DNA of 64,000 bases from Opisthocomus hoazin (lineage: Eukaryota > Chordata > Aves > Opisthocomiformes > Opisthocomidae), in NCBI RefSeq assembly GCF_030867145.1, contig NC_134414.1, positions 18,618,518-18,682,517 on the forward strand, read 5' to 3'. The position numbers and the translations under genes are program-made. Positions 1 to 13,120 of the stretch are shown one piece after another. Positions within the stretch are counted from its first letter, which is position 1. Each line of letters begins with the position of its first letter. The notes beneath the pieces were generated by a model that was not told the DNA's origin, searched no databases, and worked only from the letters and a program-made list of their open reading frames with translations.

Positions 1-222
1 CGGGGGGAGGCTCCGGAATCGGCGGAATCTCCGCGGAACGGGGAGAAAGCGCGCCCGCAGGCCTGCGCCCCCCGACCTCCGGCCCTCGCCGGCCCAGCTC
101 CGGGAGCCGCGGCCGCCCCGCCGCCGCCAGGTGAGGCGAGGGCCACACACCGCCAGGCCGGGCCCGGCCTCCTCCTCCCGGCGCCGCGGTGGCCGGAGGC
201 GGATGGGGGGTCCCGGGCCGAG

Positions 223-244
223 CCCCCCCCCCCCCCCCCCCCCC
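223..244. repeat. C22 homopolymer in promoter
   Basis: Uninterrupted run of 22 C (G on the other strand). Such runs can form i-motif or G-quadruplex structures and are hard to sequence, so the exact length is uncertain. Confidence 0.85.
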
Positions 245-376
245 TGGCCCCGCGGGCGGGGCGCGGAGCGGAGCGGCCGCCTGGAAGCTGGGAGAGAAGT
301 TCGGGGAGGGGAAAAAAGTTCTGGTTGGCGGCACCGCGCCGTGACAGCCGAGAGCGGGCGGGCGGCAACCGGGAGA

Positions 377-630
377 GGTGCGGGCGGGCGCGCAAAAGAG
401 GGGCGGGGGGGCGACGGGCGAGCCCGGGCGTGAGGGGAGTGCGGGCTCCGCGCGCTGGGGGGCCGGGAGGGGCGGGCGGGCAGCGGCCCCGCGCCGGGCG
501 CCCCCCGAGCGGGAGGCGGTGCGGGCGGGCGCGCGCAGGAAGGCTGCGCGGCCGGGGCTGCCTCGGTCGGATACGGTGCGGGCGGGCCCAGGAGGGGCGG
601 AGCCGGCGGCAGAGAGCGATTCGGGCGGGC
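377..630 (+). promoter_or_regulatory. Repeated GGTGCGGGCGGGC motif in promoter/5' UTR
   Basis: The 13-mer GGTGCGGGCGGGC occurs exactly at 377-389, 518-530 and 575-587, and with two changes at 618-630. GGGCGGG is a consensus core for Sp/KLF zinc-finger factors, so this is a candidate activator cluster. The flanks differ, so it is not a simple tandem repeat. Function is inferred only. Confidence 0.45.
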
Positions 631-832
631 GTAACTGCGAACTTTTGTTTGGCGTGTTGTGCGAGTTAGTTTCCGCCGCCGGGACAGAGGCGCCGGCCGG
701 GCTGGGCCGGGCTCGGGGAAGCGCTGCACGGTCAGAGCTGTTTTGCCAGTTGCTGCGGCCGGGTCGGTTTCCCCGCCGAGGGGCGAGAAGCGCCGGCGAC
801 AGCAGGACGAGCCGCGGCCCGGGGAGCGGGGC

Positions 833-859
833 ATGCGGGGCCGCGAATCCGGGCTCTGA
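833..859 (+). CDS. Short upstream ORF (8 codons) in YAP1 5' UTR
   Basis: An ATG at 833 opens an eight-residue frame (MRGRESGL) ending in TGA at 857-859, 54 nt before the main ATG. It is in the same frame as YAP1, so its stop also prevents an N-terminal extension of the main protein. Context is moderate: G at -3, C at +4. If the transcript begins upstream of 833, scanning ribosomes could initiate here and reinitiate at 914, lowering YAP output. No ribosome or conservation evidence is available from the sequence. Confidence 0.35.
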   Translation: MRGRESGL

Positions 860-1495
<636 letters not shown>

Positions 1496-3889
1496 TGAGG
1501 GCAGCCGGCGCCGCGGCGCCCGTTGGCCCCGGCCCGGTCTCCGGCGGGGCCTCGGGCTCCACATCCGCTCCTCGGCCGGTTCCGCGGCCGCTCGCTCGGC
1601 CTGGCCGGGAAGGGGGGGGGCTGAAATCCGTGTGGGAACGCTTCGCGTGGAAGGCGGGGCGGATCTCGCTTTGGGGTGGAATCCTCCCGCGTGGGGGGGG
1701 CTGCCCGTCCTGTGAGGGGGGGTAACGAGGTGGTGCCTGGCTTCCCCCCCGCCCCGCCGAGCACTATGGATGTGGCCCTGCCACCATTTCCTCGCTGGGC
1801 AGGGCCCACCCGCGCGCCCCCCGCCGCCTGCCCCCCGGGCTCGTGCGGGGTGCGGGGCCGGGCCGGCCGTGCTGGGGCTCGAAGCGGGGCGGCTGCGGTG
1901 CCGAGCGTCGGGGCGGCTGAAGGCGAATGTTTCGGCCGCTGCTCCCCGCGCTGCGGAAGGAGGGCTGTGCCCGCTCGGGTGTTGAGTTCAGCGGTGAACT
2001 TTGTTGCCAGGCTGTGAAGCGGGTTTTACTGTCGGCTGTTGCCGCTTGGTCTGCGTAGCCAGCGGGAGCGGAGCGTGCCCTGCACGCTGCGCCTGGTGCC
2101 CGCGTTGTGAGGGGTCTGTCAGCGTTTCCATTGTTAAACTCCTGCTTTGAAGGATTTATAGCTTGGCTTCGGGAGTCCGCTCCAGGCTGAACCTTGGCAG
2201 GTACTCCCTCAGTCGAGGAGCTAATTCGTTTTCCAAATACTCGAAAAATCAGTTCTGGCCTTCAGATCGCAAGAGCGAAGAGAAAATAGAAAGAGGTGGG
2301 GCTGGGCTGCCTCCGTGGTTCTGCTGGCTGCTGCCTTGCAGACCTTTAACGGCCCGCTGAAGTCCAGCGAGGAGCACGGCCGTTGCGTGGAGTCGTCTCT
2401 CAGCTGTGCGAGCCTCGTCGCAGCTCCGCCGTGCACAGAGGAGACCTGGTCTGCGCTCAGCGGACGCTTGGTGCCGTGCGTGGTGAAATAGTTCCGCGTT
2501 GGACACGTGCTTCACCCGTGTGACGTTCGTACAACTCGTGCTTTTGAGCTTGGCGCTATCTTGCTTGTGTGTGTTACTCTTCACCGGTGATGCACGTCTG
2601 GTTGGATCGCCGTTCCTCGTGCCGGTCGGCGGTTCCTAGAACATCGACTCGAAATTCAGCTGAAGCCAGAGGATCATTTGCTTCGTTGTTTTTTAAAATA
2701 AGATTGTTTCCATTTTCCCTTGTGTTTAGTTGTGCCACAAAAATACTCTGTTTAACAGGAGTTCTGTAAGTTTCGGTTCTTTCCCCCACTTCTCAAGAAT
2801 TGAAAAGCCTCAAATTCAGTTGATGTGCAACTTGCGTACTTTGTTTAAATGTAAGCTAATTCGTTTCCAGTTTAACATATGAAATTTCTCACGTGCTTGC
2901 ATACAGATACAGTGAAACAGAGCTGTCAGTCTCTGTAAGAGTGTGTAAATGGGGCCTCACGTGTGGTGCAATACCTTGTGTAGAGAGGTGTGGCAAGGGC
3001 CGATGCATGCATCTGATTACAGGTGTCCGTGTTGTTCTGGTGTGCCTACAAAACCAATTAATTGATAAACATATAAAAAGAGGTCAATATGGCTTTAATC
3101 CAGTTTTCAGAGCCGCTCTTTTTTGTTTCACAGTGGACACGTATTTACTACTGGCAAAGAAGCACTGTGTACTTATGACTGGTAACTCTGGTAAATGGTT
3201 TTGTGAGTCACTTCTGATTGACTGGTTCAACAGTGGCTGAAGCTTTGTTTTGGATAAAAGCATGGGATGAGCTCTTTATAAGCTCCCAGTACTCTTAAAG
3301 TGTGGTTTGTGTGCGAGTTAGGAAATTTTGTACTTGGTCTTCCTGTAAAGGTTTTTTTTATGGTTGAGTTCGGGAGTCTTCCTCTGTTAGAACTCACTGC
3401 TGTCAGCTGGCATTTCTTTGTTGCTTTTTCCCTTGTGTAATCATTTAAACCCTTGCAGAGGGTGTATGTGTGGGTGTCCTTGCACCCCCACATCCCTGTT
3501 TCAAAAGGAAAGTGGGAAATTAACTCCTCCAGCAGAAGGTGGGTGCAATGGTAATGGGTGGGTGCAGTCTGGTGGTGAACCGTGCAATATGCTGTATCAG
3601 GTCTGCTGACTGCGGGCATGTTTTTTTTTTTTTTGTAACCCAGCACCACAGAGTAAGAAAAGGGCAATTTAGCGCATACTCATAGTTAATATTTCTTGAC
3701 TTGCACAAGGGCTTTTGTGATGCTAATTAACCAGCCTGCTTGGAGGCTCTCTTGAACAGTAACAACTGGAAAAATAAGTAGGACTTTAGAATGACTAACT
3801 TGTGAGTTTCTTCTGAAAGATTTGTTTAAAGTGAAGTGTCTTCTGACAGCTGCATTTCTGCTGAAATACAAGAATCTTAACGGGAATAA

Positions 3890-4153
<264 letters not shown>

Positions 4154-4756
4154 TAAGTAAAACTTGTTTTCAGTTAGCTGTATCTCTGGTGTTTTTTTTT
4201 GTTGGTGGTGTGTGGTGGGTTGTTTTGGTTTTTTTACAGTCTTGGAATTTTAGCAAATTTCATTGTGTTTAAAATACATATTTTTATAAGTGTGCTCCTC
4301 ATTTTAAATAGGACATCCTACCACTTCACTATATCTCCCGTATCAACTCTCTACTGTTTCTGAAAACTGTGTGGTACTCCGAATATTTATCCTGTCTTAA
4401 TCTTAGCTAAAGAATGTTATCCATTATATTTTGTACTAAAAATCAGTGAAATGCACATAGCGAATTTTAAACAATGTGACTTTCGGGTTTGGTGAATCTT
4501 GCCAGAGTGCTAATACAAGTCAAAGTACATTTTGCCTCATTTTTGTGATACAGATGTAAAAATGTAAAGTAACTTTAGAAACTATTGTAGTGAGATTTTA
4601 TCAGAACATCTTATTTTTTTGAAGAAGGACAATTGTGTAAGTATGCAATCAAAAGGTTTTTGCCTATTCTCTGCTCATGAGGAAATTAATATATCTGTTT
4701 GATAGGAGCGTTTGGGTCTGTAACTCTTAACTCATCTACGTTCCCTGCAGTGGAAG

Positions 4757-4880
4757 GGAAATTGCAGAACTTCTAACATTTTTTTCTTGTTCCTACAGCT
4801 GTAGCTTTTTCACACAGTGAAACTAGTATCACCTTTTCTATAACTGAAGAGAGGTTACACATGCCGGCCATCTGACACCT
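4757..4880 (+). repeat. Diverged intronic duplicate, copy A
   Basis: Similar over about 120 bp to 5236-5352, in the same orientation. Shared landmarks in order: GGAAxTTGCAGAACTTCT, a TTTCTTGTTCxTACAG block resembling a splice acceptor, a CACACAG-GAAA block, ATCACxTTT, and a TCTGACA block. Family not recognised; it could be an old dispersed repeat or a local duplication. Confidence 0.6.
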
Positions 4881-5235
4881 AATCCATCAGGGAGCGTTTT
4901 CTTTTGTGCCGTGTAGTTTTGCAAAACAGCAGGAGCTTGTCCGTCTTTCTGAAAGCATGCCCACCAAGATGCATAATTTGCCCTCAAATATTTTGACTAT
5001 ATTTTGAGCATTTTATTTAACTGCAAGTCTCTAAATAACCCATTATATGTCATTTTCGGGGCTGGGAGAGGGGAGGGGCAGCACACTGTGCTATTTGCGT
5101 AAAACTTGTTTCAGCCAAGAAAAACATCTTTATCCCTACCTTTCTTGCTAAAAACATTGTCATTGATACATGCATTCGATTGAAGTAGTTGAGTTTGTAG
5201 CTTTGAAAACAAGTTTACATGTCTGCAATGAAAAT

Positions 5236-5352
5236 GGAACTTGCAGAACTTCTTAAAACTGTTTCTTGTTCTTACAGTGACGGTGTTTCCACACAGAGAA
5301 ATCGGCATCACTTTTTTGAACCAAAAAGAGATTACAGCAGTTGTCTGACATG
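5236..5352 (+). repeat. Diverged intronic duplicate, copy B
   Basis: Partner of 4757-4880, about 479 bp downstream. It keeps the same order of blocks, including the pyrimidine tract and TACAG. Similarity upstream (around 5205-5235 versus 4725-4756) is weaker. Confidence 0.6.
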
Positions 5353-7937
5353 ATTTAAGTCTGAAGGTTGCTTTGGAAAACAGTCATTCTGTATTTGGAA
5401 TGCGAGAATGAGCATTTGCTATAGATCTTGAAGATGCGATATTTTCTTTGGTGAAAGTTAACAAATTGGCATATTCTGGAATGTGAGCTCTTCAGTGGGC
5501 ACAAATGGAATTTTTTTGGAACGGTGTAAGTTTATGCCATTTGAGAACTGTAGCTCATTGGACCTTGAGGAAAGCACAGACTGAGTTTCAAAATGAAAAG
5601 CAAACTTTGTTTTGACTGTGCTAAGGAGAGCTCTTAAAGAGCAGCTTATGAAGCATAAAAAATAGATACTTGATTTGTAAGTTTTACTGTCACAAGCGTT
5701 CATTTGTGATAACACTGTCAGTTTTACAGAAAATAGAATGGTTTAAGAGATGCAAAATTTCTTCAGGCTCTTGTAATTGATTTTTTAAAATTATGCTCAT
5801 TCAGGTGAAATCAGGGGGAAAGATTTATTCCTGGAAAGCTTTTCTGCAGTTTCATTATTACCACAAAAAAACTTTTCCTTTTTTTCTGCGAGTTTTTTTG
5901 CCCTTTCTTGGTGTCCTGGTATCCATTTCAAAGGGTCAGGTTTCAGCAAGAACAATAGAGCGCCTGAGACTGGAAAGTACACACAAGTCTGGCAAACTCA
6001 TCTGCATGAGCAAGATCGTTTGTTCTCAAGCAGACATCCAAAGTAAATGATTGAAAGAGCTGCTAGCTGTGAAGGATGTGTCTTGAAGGGGAAAGGAGTG
6101 GAAACAAACCAGGTTGTTAGGAAGAAAAATAAAGGCTGTACTTTTTGAACCTCTCCCCGCTGGGTCACATGCTGACCTTGGGAGATTTTAAACAGCTTAA
6201 TGGGCTGTTTTCTTTTGGCTTTCCTTGGGTGATGCTGTGGTATGGGAGAGTCTAATGAGGACAGTTCTGAAGGCTCTGTTTTACACGTGAAGAACGTTTA
6301 TTGTTCTGAAAAGGTTGTTGAATACTGTCTACAGGTGAGATCCACCAGCTTCACTGGAGTTCATGAGGATGTGTAAAAAACATTTCAATACTAGCAAAAT
6401 GTTTGCTTTGTGTGTTTAAGAAATCCAAAGAAATGTAAGAATTACTTTTAAGTGGCAAGTTTCTATTTCAGCAGCCTTTTGCAGTGTTGAGTGATAAGTT
6501 CTATCTTATACCTACAAGCCCATTAAAACTCACATCTTGTCTAGTTATGAAGTGTGAGTACCAAGATTCCTGATGCTAAATCCATTTGATGTGGTTCCAT
6601 CTACCATATGCAGAGTTCCGGTGTCTCTTCCAAGCTTTTTTGTTGGATTGGCTGCATTGCGCTCTGTTTCCATTTGCTGTGTTCTGTAGCCACTCCATGA
6701 ACAGCCTGGTAATCAGGCCCTAGAAAGATCTTTGCAGAATAGGTAACAGTATTAGATTTTTTCCAGATGTCGGTAAGCCTTATGGTTATAGTTACCATAG
6801 TATACTACGATGCAAACAGAATAATGTAAAATTGAGTACTGTACTTAAAACAGGCTGGAATATAGTTGCTTCCACTAATCAGTGGGTCAAGCATTGCAAG
6901 GGTAGTAGTTTGCGCAGAGAGATAAAAATAGCGCATATGGGGGAGAAAATACTTGTCTGTATATGCAGATACACACATAGAGTAATTTAGCCAGATATTT
7001 TATATACATACCACACATGTATCCCTGCATATTAAAGCAGGGTAAGAGTGGTAGTGTAGGGACTGAACCGGAACTACTCCTGTAAATCAGTCTGTCCTCT
7101 AGATAAATAGACCCCTCTATATATGAATGCCCAACGTATGATTTGCCAGAATTCCACTCATTAGCGTTCATCTCACTGTTATGAGTAGGACTCCTGAGTA
7201 TGATTTTCCGTTAGTGAAAATGCAGATGACTTTGGCTAGTGAGTTAAGACACGCTTGCTATGCAGCTGGTGAAACTAATACTATTTTTTACTGAAACTGC
7301 TACTTAAATAGAGCTCGTAAGTTAAGACTTGCCTGGTCAGTAAGTGGTCATGTCTTAGTCATCTCAGCATTGCTGTGTGGCACGCTTTAGCCCATTCTTA
7401 AACACGCAGTAAAACAGACTCGCTTGGTTTATGCGGCGATGTCAGCAGCGTTCCTTTTTAACCACTTCCTCTTCGCCAGCTGCTGGTTGACATTTCAGTG
7501 AACTACGGAGAAAGATAGGGGATCGCGCTCTGGGCAAAAGATAACGTGCCATGGGAGTAGCAGGCAACAACTTGCAGAAGGAAAAAATAAGTTTCGCTCA
7601 ATTTTAGACTTACTCTTGTATCGTTTTAACTTAGTGTTATGCTTTTAATTTCTACAGAGCTTGTGTAATACATCTTCGCATTTTGCAGTGTGAGGAGAAG
7701 TTAACTGATGGTCCAGCAAACAAGTCGTGTAATTATTTTTCCTACAGGAAGTAGTTCTTGCAAGCGGTTTATCAACAACTTCCTATTTTTTTTTTCTGTG
7801 AAGTGTTGAATGACTTCCTGAAGGAGGCCAAGGTGGTTTTCATTAGTATCTGTGGGTGTGTTTGAGGTGTTTACCCATCTGGCAGAAACCTTAAAAATAG
7901 ATTGCTGTTACATGTTTCTTATGTGCTCTATACAGGG

Positions 7938-7975
7938 GTATGTTAGGGGTTGGAAGGGACCTCTGTTGGATGTTA
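7938..7975 (-). mobile_element. CR1 3'-end scrap
   Basis: The core GGGGTTGGAAGGGACCTCTG (7946-7965) is the hallmark of the avian CR1 3' region seen from the complementary strand. It shares over 20 bases with the CR1 fragment at 13033. Flanks have decayed, so only a short piece is supportable. Confidence 0.65.
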
Positions 7976-8020
7976 TGAAACCAAATTGTTTTAAGATAAC
8001 AGGGAAGTTCGTTGCCATGC

Positions 8021-8041
8021 TTTTTTTTTTTTTTTTTTTTT
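8021..8041. repeat. T21 homopolymer
   Basis: Uninterrupted 21-base T run in intron 2. Confidence 0.85.
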
Positions 8042-11000
8042 CTCATGCCACACAGGAAAAATATCCAGCAATGCTGTTCAATTTCTCTTGCATCCCATTT
8101 TTGCCCCTGACTGGAACCACCCACTATACTAATATCATCTGCTGCCTTCCTCCTGCTCTTCTCCCCACCCTGGCAAAGTAATCTTAGTCTTCCAGGGCAG
8201 AAGATGTTTATTGGAAAAACTGCCGCTACAGTTGCATGTGTTATTGAACACTTTAATTTATGGGGGAAGTGCATCTTCAGATTCACCAGTTAATGTGAGT
8301 TCCTTTGTCTATGGTTCTATAGCTCAGGCTGGTTTGTCACTGTAAGAGCTGTATTGTTTGAAACCAAAAATGCAACCAGTGTTTTTGATGGGTTTATCAC
8401 TTTGTCATGCTTTTTTTACTAAAAAGCAGTTGAAGATTTTTGTTTGCTAAAGTTTATTTGTAATTTGTCAAATTAATTTCATTTTTATATTGATACTGTC
8501 TGAGTGTTTATGAAAATATTCCTAAGATTGATGATCTAAGAAGACAAGAAGCCGTGAAATTTGTGCAGGGGAAAATGGGCACTGTCAGTCTCAGAACATA
8601 GCTGGAGGAAAGAAATACTTGTTAAAACGCTTTTAAAGTAAAACATGCCATGGTACATTTTTGGCAACTTAAGAATTTTTTGTCTTGGAAGACAGTCTTA
8701 GTACTACTAAGTGTCTATCTTTCCTTTTACCTCCTACTTGAAGAGTCCTGTGAAAGAACAATGATACAAACTTTTAAATTTGGAGTCGTACTAAAGGTTT
8801 CCATATCTTTAAAAGGGTGGAGGAAGAATAAGGGCAAACCTGCCTTGTTTGTGTTAGCATGGAGACTGAGCTGGGAGGAGGATGAAAATACATCTTCAGC
8901 CTTCTGAATTCAGAGAACTTGCAGCCAGCTTAGTGGGTGGGCATCAGTGAAAGCCACGGCACACGGTGCTTTGCTTGTGTTTAGTTTAGTTTTGCTTAAG
9001 AAAAATTGCAAACAATGATATCCATGCATTCAACACCCTGCCATACAAGGTAATTTTATAAGACTATTCCAAAAACAGTTTAATAGGTGTGATTGCAGGT
9101 AAACCAAAAACATACTCTGTAGTTTTCACTAATGTATTTTCCTTTAATTTTATTATTCCTTCCTTTGTATTATTTCTTTTATCCCTGTTATTAAAACATA
9201 TTGGCATCTATTATCTTCAGAAGAAGATAGAGTTGGGGAAAAATACGGGATATGTGGCAGTTAGTTGTAAGCTAGTAATTAAATGAACTCTGAGGATTTT
9301 CTTTTTTTTTTAAATCAACTGTTGATCTGTAAGTATATCTCTCAGGAAAATAATCTTTGTGCTTTATAGTGTCTGATTTGGTGCCTATGGAAATCTTTGC
9401 ATAAACTCTAAAACACACTGGATTTAACTTCTGCTGAGAGCTTCTAATACTGGAGGGGAGCATGCACCAGCTGTAGAAAATGTAGTGTGAATATAATTGC
9501 TACAAATCTAAATGGGATCTGAATATACCTGCAATGGAGAGAGAAAGCAATGGCATACTTGGAAAAATAAGGTTATATTGATGCAACGCAGTGTTCATTA
9601 AGAAGGAAAAATATGGCTGTTTCAAGTAGCAAACATTAAAACTAAACCTTTCAACTTCCCTTATGGAGTTGGTCAAAATTTCTTCTGATTTAACTGTTGA
9701 GAACACCAGTGTAGTTTTAGTTTATATGCTTTAAATGCCTAGTACTGTTTTATAGCAATGGTCTCCTATGTCCTGAATCAAATTTGAGAGAAGTTTTATC
9801 TTACTGTGGTCTGAAAGCTTTGTATTGTGTTGAAAGCTATGATAGTGACTGAGATCTTTATTTACTAGTCTTTTATAATGAGAACTCTTAGAGTCTCCTC
9901 TCAGTAACAAGAGGAGGCTTGTGATACAAATTTAATCAGAATTTCATGTTTAAAAATGATGCTTCTGCAATTCTGCTTATTAAACATTTAGTCAGGTTGT
10001 ATTTGATCAAAAAGTAGTAGCATCAAGCTCTGTGGGAGCAATTACGCTGCTATGGTACCACTTCTGTTTTCTCAGGTCTTGACCTCTTCTAAAGACAAAC
10101 AAGAATTTGATATAAATCATGATGAGTGTCTTCTCTTATCCTTTTGCCTGCCGCCTTGTGTATGTTGAAGATGGCAAAGGATTATAGTTATGTTTTTTTT
10201 TAGTAGTCATCTGGTTTGTAGCATAGGGTAATGTGTAACCCGTCAGTCACATCATGGAAATTCCCACTCGATAGAAAGCAGTGGAATAATAAGAGGATGT
10301 TAATTTGAAAGTTCCCATGAAAGTAAGACTGGCGCTACCCCACCAGTTTTTGCAAATAATACTTCTAATGGGTAAATGCAGTTGAACTGATCAGTGGCGT
10401 ATGTGGGTAAAATCATACCAACTTTTACCAGCTTCATCTCTGGAAATGAAAAAAAATCAGTAGCTTTAAAATTCCAAACATAAAACCACCATTTATAGTT
10501 TGCTCAGTTTCCCTCTGCAATTGTGGTGCAACAGCTGCAGATTTTTAAAAGCTGACACAGAGCAAGCGAAGTGGTTTTTTTTTCACTCAGTTTATCTATT
10601 TTTACAGTAGACTTCCAGAGAAAGTAACTTGTTACCACTGGGAATGCTGAAATACTTAACAGCGAGTCCTAAATTGGGCCACATGTAAAATTAAAGCAGA
10701 GTTCCTGGTTTGTTCCAAAGAAACTTTTTCATTTATTGGACATAAGCAGTTACTGGATGACACCCAGGAGAGCAAGATGTGTTACTCAGGGCTGAGATAC
10801 AAGATTAACTGTTAAAAACTAGTCTGATATTAAGTACGAGCAGTTTCTGTTCAGTTCTGGTTTAAGACTAGACACTTCCCCCTGCAGCCAACGAAAGAAA
10901 AACCCAAAATGAGGTAAACAGCTATAGAGAGCTGTCAGCCAAAATGAGAGATGCGTCTCTTCTTTTTATATGTGGCCAGACCACTGCATGTGTTTATCTT

Positions 11001-11171
11001 CATAGCTGGGAACAAATTCAGATGATGTAATTAGATTTCATTTAACCTTTTGAAACTGGTAGCTACTCGGTTTTCCTATTAATTTTCTGTCCTTGTGTTT
11101 TTATAAATTCCTACATCTTTGCATTTATTGTTTGTACATGTAAACATTGTCCCCTCTTTTAAGGTGTGGTG

Positions 11172-11200
11172 TTTTTTTTTTTTCTTTTTTTTTTTTTTTT
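11172..11200. repeat. T12-C-T16 tract
   Basis: Poly-T interrupted once by C at 11184. No adjoining retrogene was recognised. Confidence 0.8.
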
Positions 11201-13032
11201 AAATTTTCTTTCCCCCAAACAAATTGTTCTTGATGATGTAAACCCTAATACTTGAATGACTCGGCTTCCCTTGTAAATTCTGCAGAAAATTTCACTTGAT
11301 AGAATGCAGAAATTAACAGGAGATTTCTGTGAGTGGCTGTCCTCTGACAGATGGCCCTAGTACGTGGTCAGGATACCGTGTAGTTGACCCAAGAGAAAGA
11401 CAGTTGTCTGTAGGGGAAACTTGACAGCCTGGGGGTTACCATAATGTCAAAGAAAATTCTTGGGAGGAGGCTGTGTATTGGAATGCTAAGACAGATGTCG
11501 TGTAATGGCAAGATGTACTCTCATAACCAGCTTGCTAAACCTCATTCGGATATAAGGCTGTACTGGGAAATTTACCAGATAATCTATATTTATTGTTAAG
11601 CATTTAAGTAGAAATCTAGAGCATGGGGGAAATTTGTCAGTAGTATGAAAATGGTACCTAATAGCTGGTTTTTTGGTGGTTAAAACTGGAGTTTTGTTTG
11701 GAGAACAGGAGTTTTTGAAAGGCGTGACTAAGCTGTCACTGTTTCATGGCCTCCTAAAGTGCTGCTTGGAGTCTGTTTTCTGGGATTCACTCTGCTGATG
11801 TTGTATCTGGCTTTTAACTAAGTTACTTCAGGCTGTGTTTCAGGCAAGTATAGCTAGGTTTTCTAGCTTGACTTAACCAGCAATTTAATAATGTAAAGGT
11901 GGCTTGTAAAGTGAGACTTTTACCAGTATACTGCCTGTCAGTCATGCCAGTTGCTAAGGAAACAAAGCTGTCTTGAAAACAGTCTTGGACTTTGCTTTAA
12001 TTTCACTAATGAGACTTTGCTGCATCATAGTGAAAGATCAGATCCCTTTTGTGGAGTCTCTGTTGTGTTGTTTGGTAACTTAGATCAATGTTAGTGGCTA
12101 AGTTTAGTTATTGATTATTTCATTGAGGTTATGAAGCCTTTTTTTTTCCTGCTGAACTGTGTTACAGGGAAGTCAAGTAAAGGTCATTTACTATTTCTAG
12201 TTTATCTCCAGTGGGTTCTGATTTATGGAGAGCTTTGTTGGAAGTCTGTCTGCACTACAGAAGTCTATTTAAATAGTGTTACTGCTTTAAGGATGCCTTT
12301 CCCTTTCTGATTACGTGTTGTAACTGAAATGCTAAGTAAACGTTTTGCCTTTTCTGGATATGTTATAAATTTAGACATTTATGACGTAATAAAATATTAT
12401 CTGAAAGAAAACAAGGATAGGTTGTATAGGCAAAATGGATCTCGTTGGTTAAAGGAAGGAAACGCAGCTTCCAGGTAAATTTTCTCACAGGGTCTCGCTT
12501 TCCTTTTTTACTTGTTGTTCCTATTTGAAAAGCTTGGTTGTCAGGTCCTCTGCAGTGACCTTCATTCCAACATTTATATAGTCTCTTCAGAATAGTGAGA
12601 AACAGAGTAAAAGAGAGATTTCTGTCATGTTTACTACCTATGTTGATGATATAGTTAATAGAGTTGGTAGACCTAAATATCTAATGCATATACAATTCAG
12701 TGGTCATTTTTTTCTTTTTATTTGTAAAACCTTTCTCATTGTCAGAGTAACCAGTGTTGCACGAGTTAAGGGCATGAAATGAGATACACTTAAAAAGGTG
12801 TAATCTGACATATAAAAGGCTGTTAAAAAGAAAAGGTGAAAGGACTTGGAAGGATGTTCTGTGCTCAACTTTATAGGCCATTTTTTGGCCTATAAATGAA
12901 TGAAAATGTATGAAAATCATGTTTGTAGAAAAAAATAATGCTGTGCTTTAATTGGAGTTTAGGTGTCTGTTGACTTCTGTGCAGGTCTTTGGGTCAGGAC
13001 AAATGATACTTGTTTAAAAACAAAAACTTGTA

Positions 13033-13120
13033 AATCACAGAATCACAGAATAGTAGGGGTTGGAAGGGACCTCTGTGGGTCATCTAGTCCAAACCCCCTG
13101 CTGAAGCAGGGTCACCTACA
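13033..13120 (-). mobile_element. CR1 LINE 3' end (short, 5'-truncated)
   Basis: Begins with two CACAGAAT octamers (the CR1 3' tail read from the other strand), then GGGGTTGGAAGGGACCTCTG, then CATCTAGTCC and a CTGCTGAAGCAGGGTCACCTA segment, all in the order of the avian CR1 3' end. It is antisense to YAP1. Similarity fades after about 13120. Confidence 0.88.

Larger units (their letters stand above)
5353..13032. other. Intron 2, unremarkable stretch
   Basis: AT-rich intronic DNA. Apart from the CR1 scrap near 7938 and T-runs at 8021-8041 and 11172-11200, I see no gene, RNA or recognisable repeat. Open frames here are short and have no domain features. Confidence 0.6.

Noticed and set aside
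3227..3667. 146-codon minus-strand open frame in intron 1
   Set aside because: No similarity recognised and includes a Lys run from a T-tract; likely chance.
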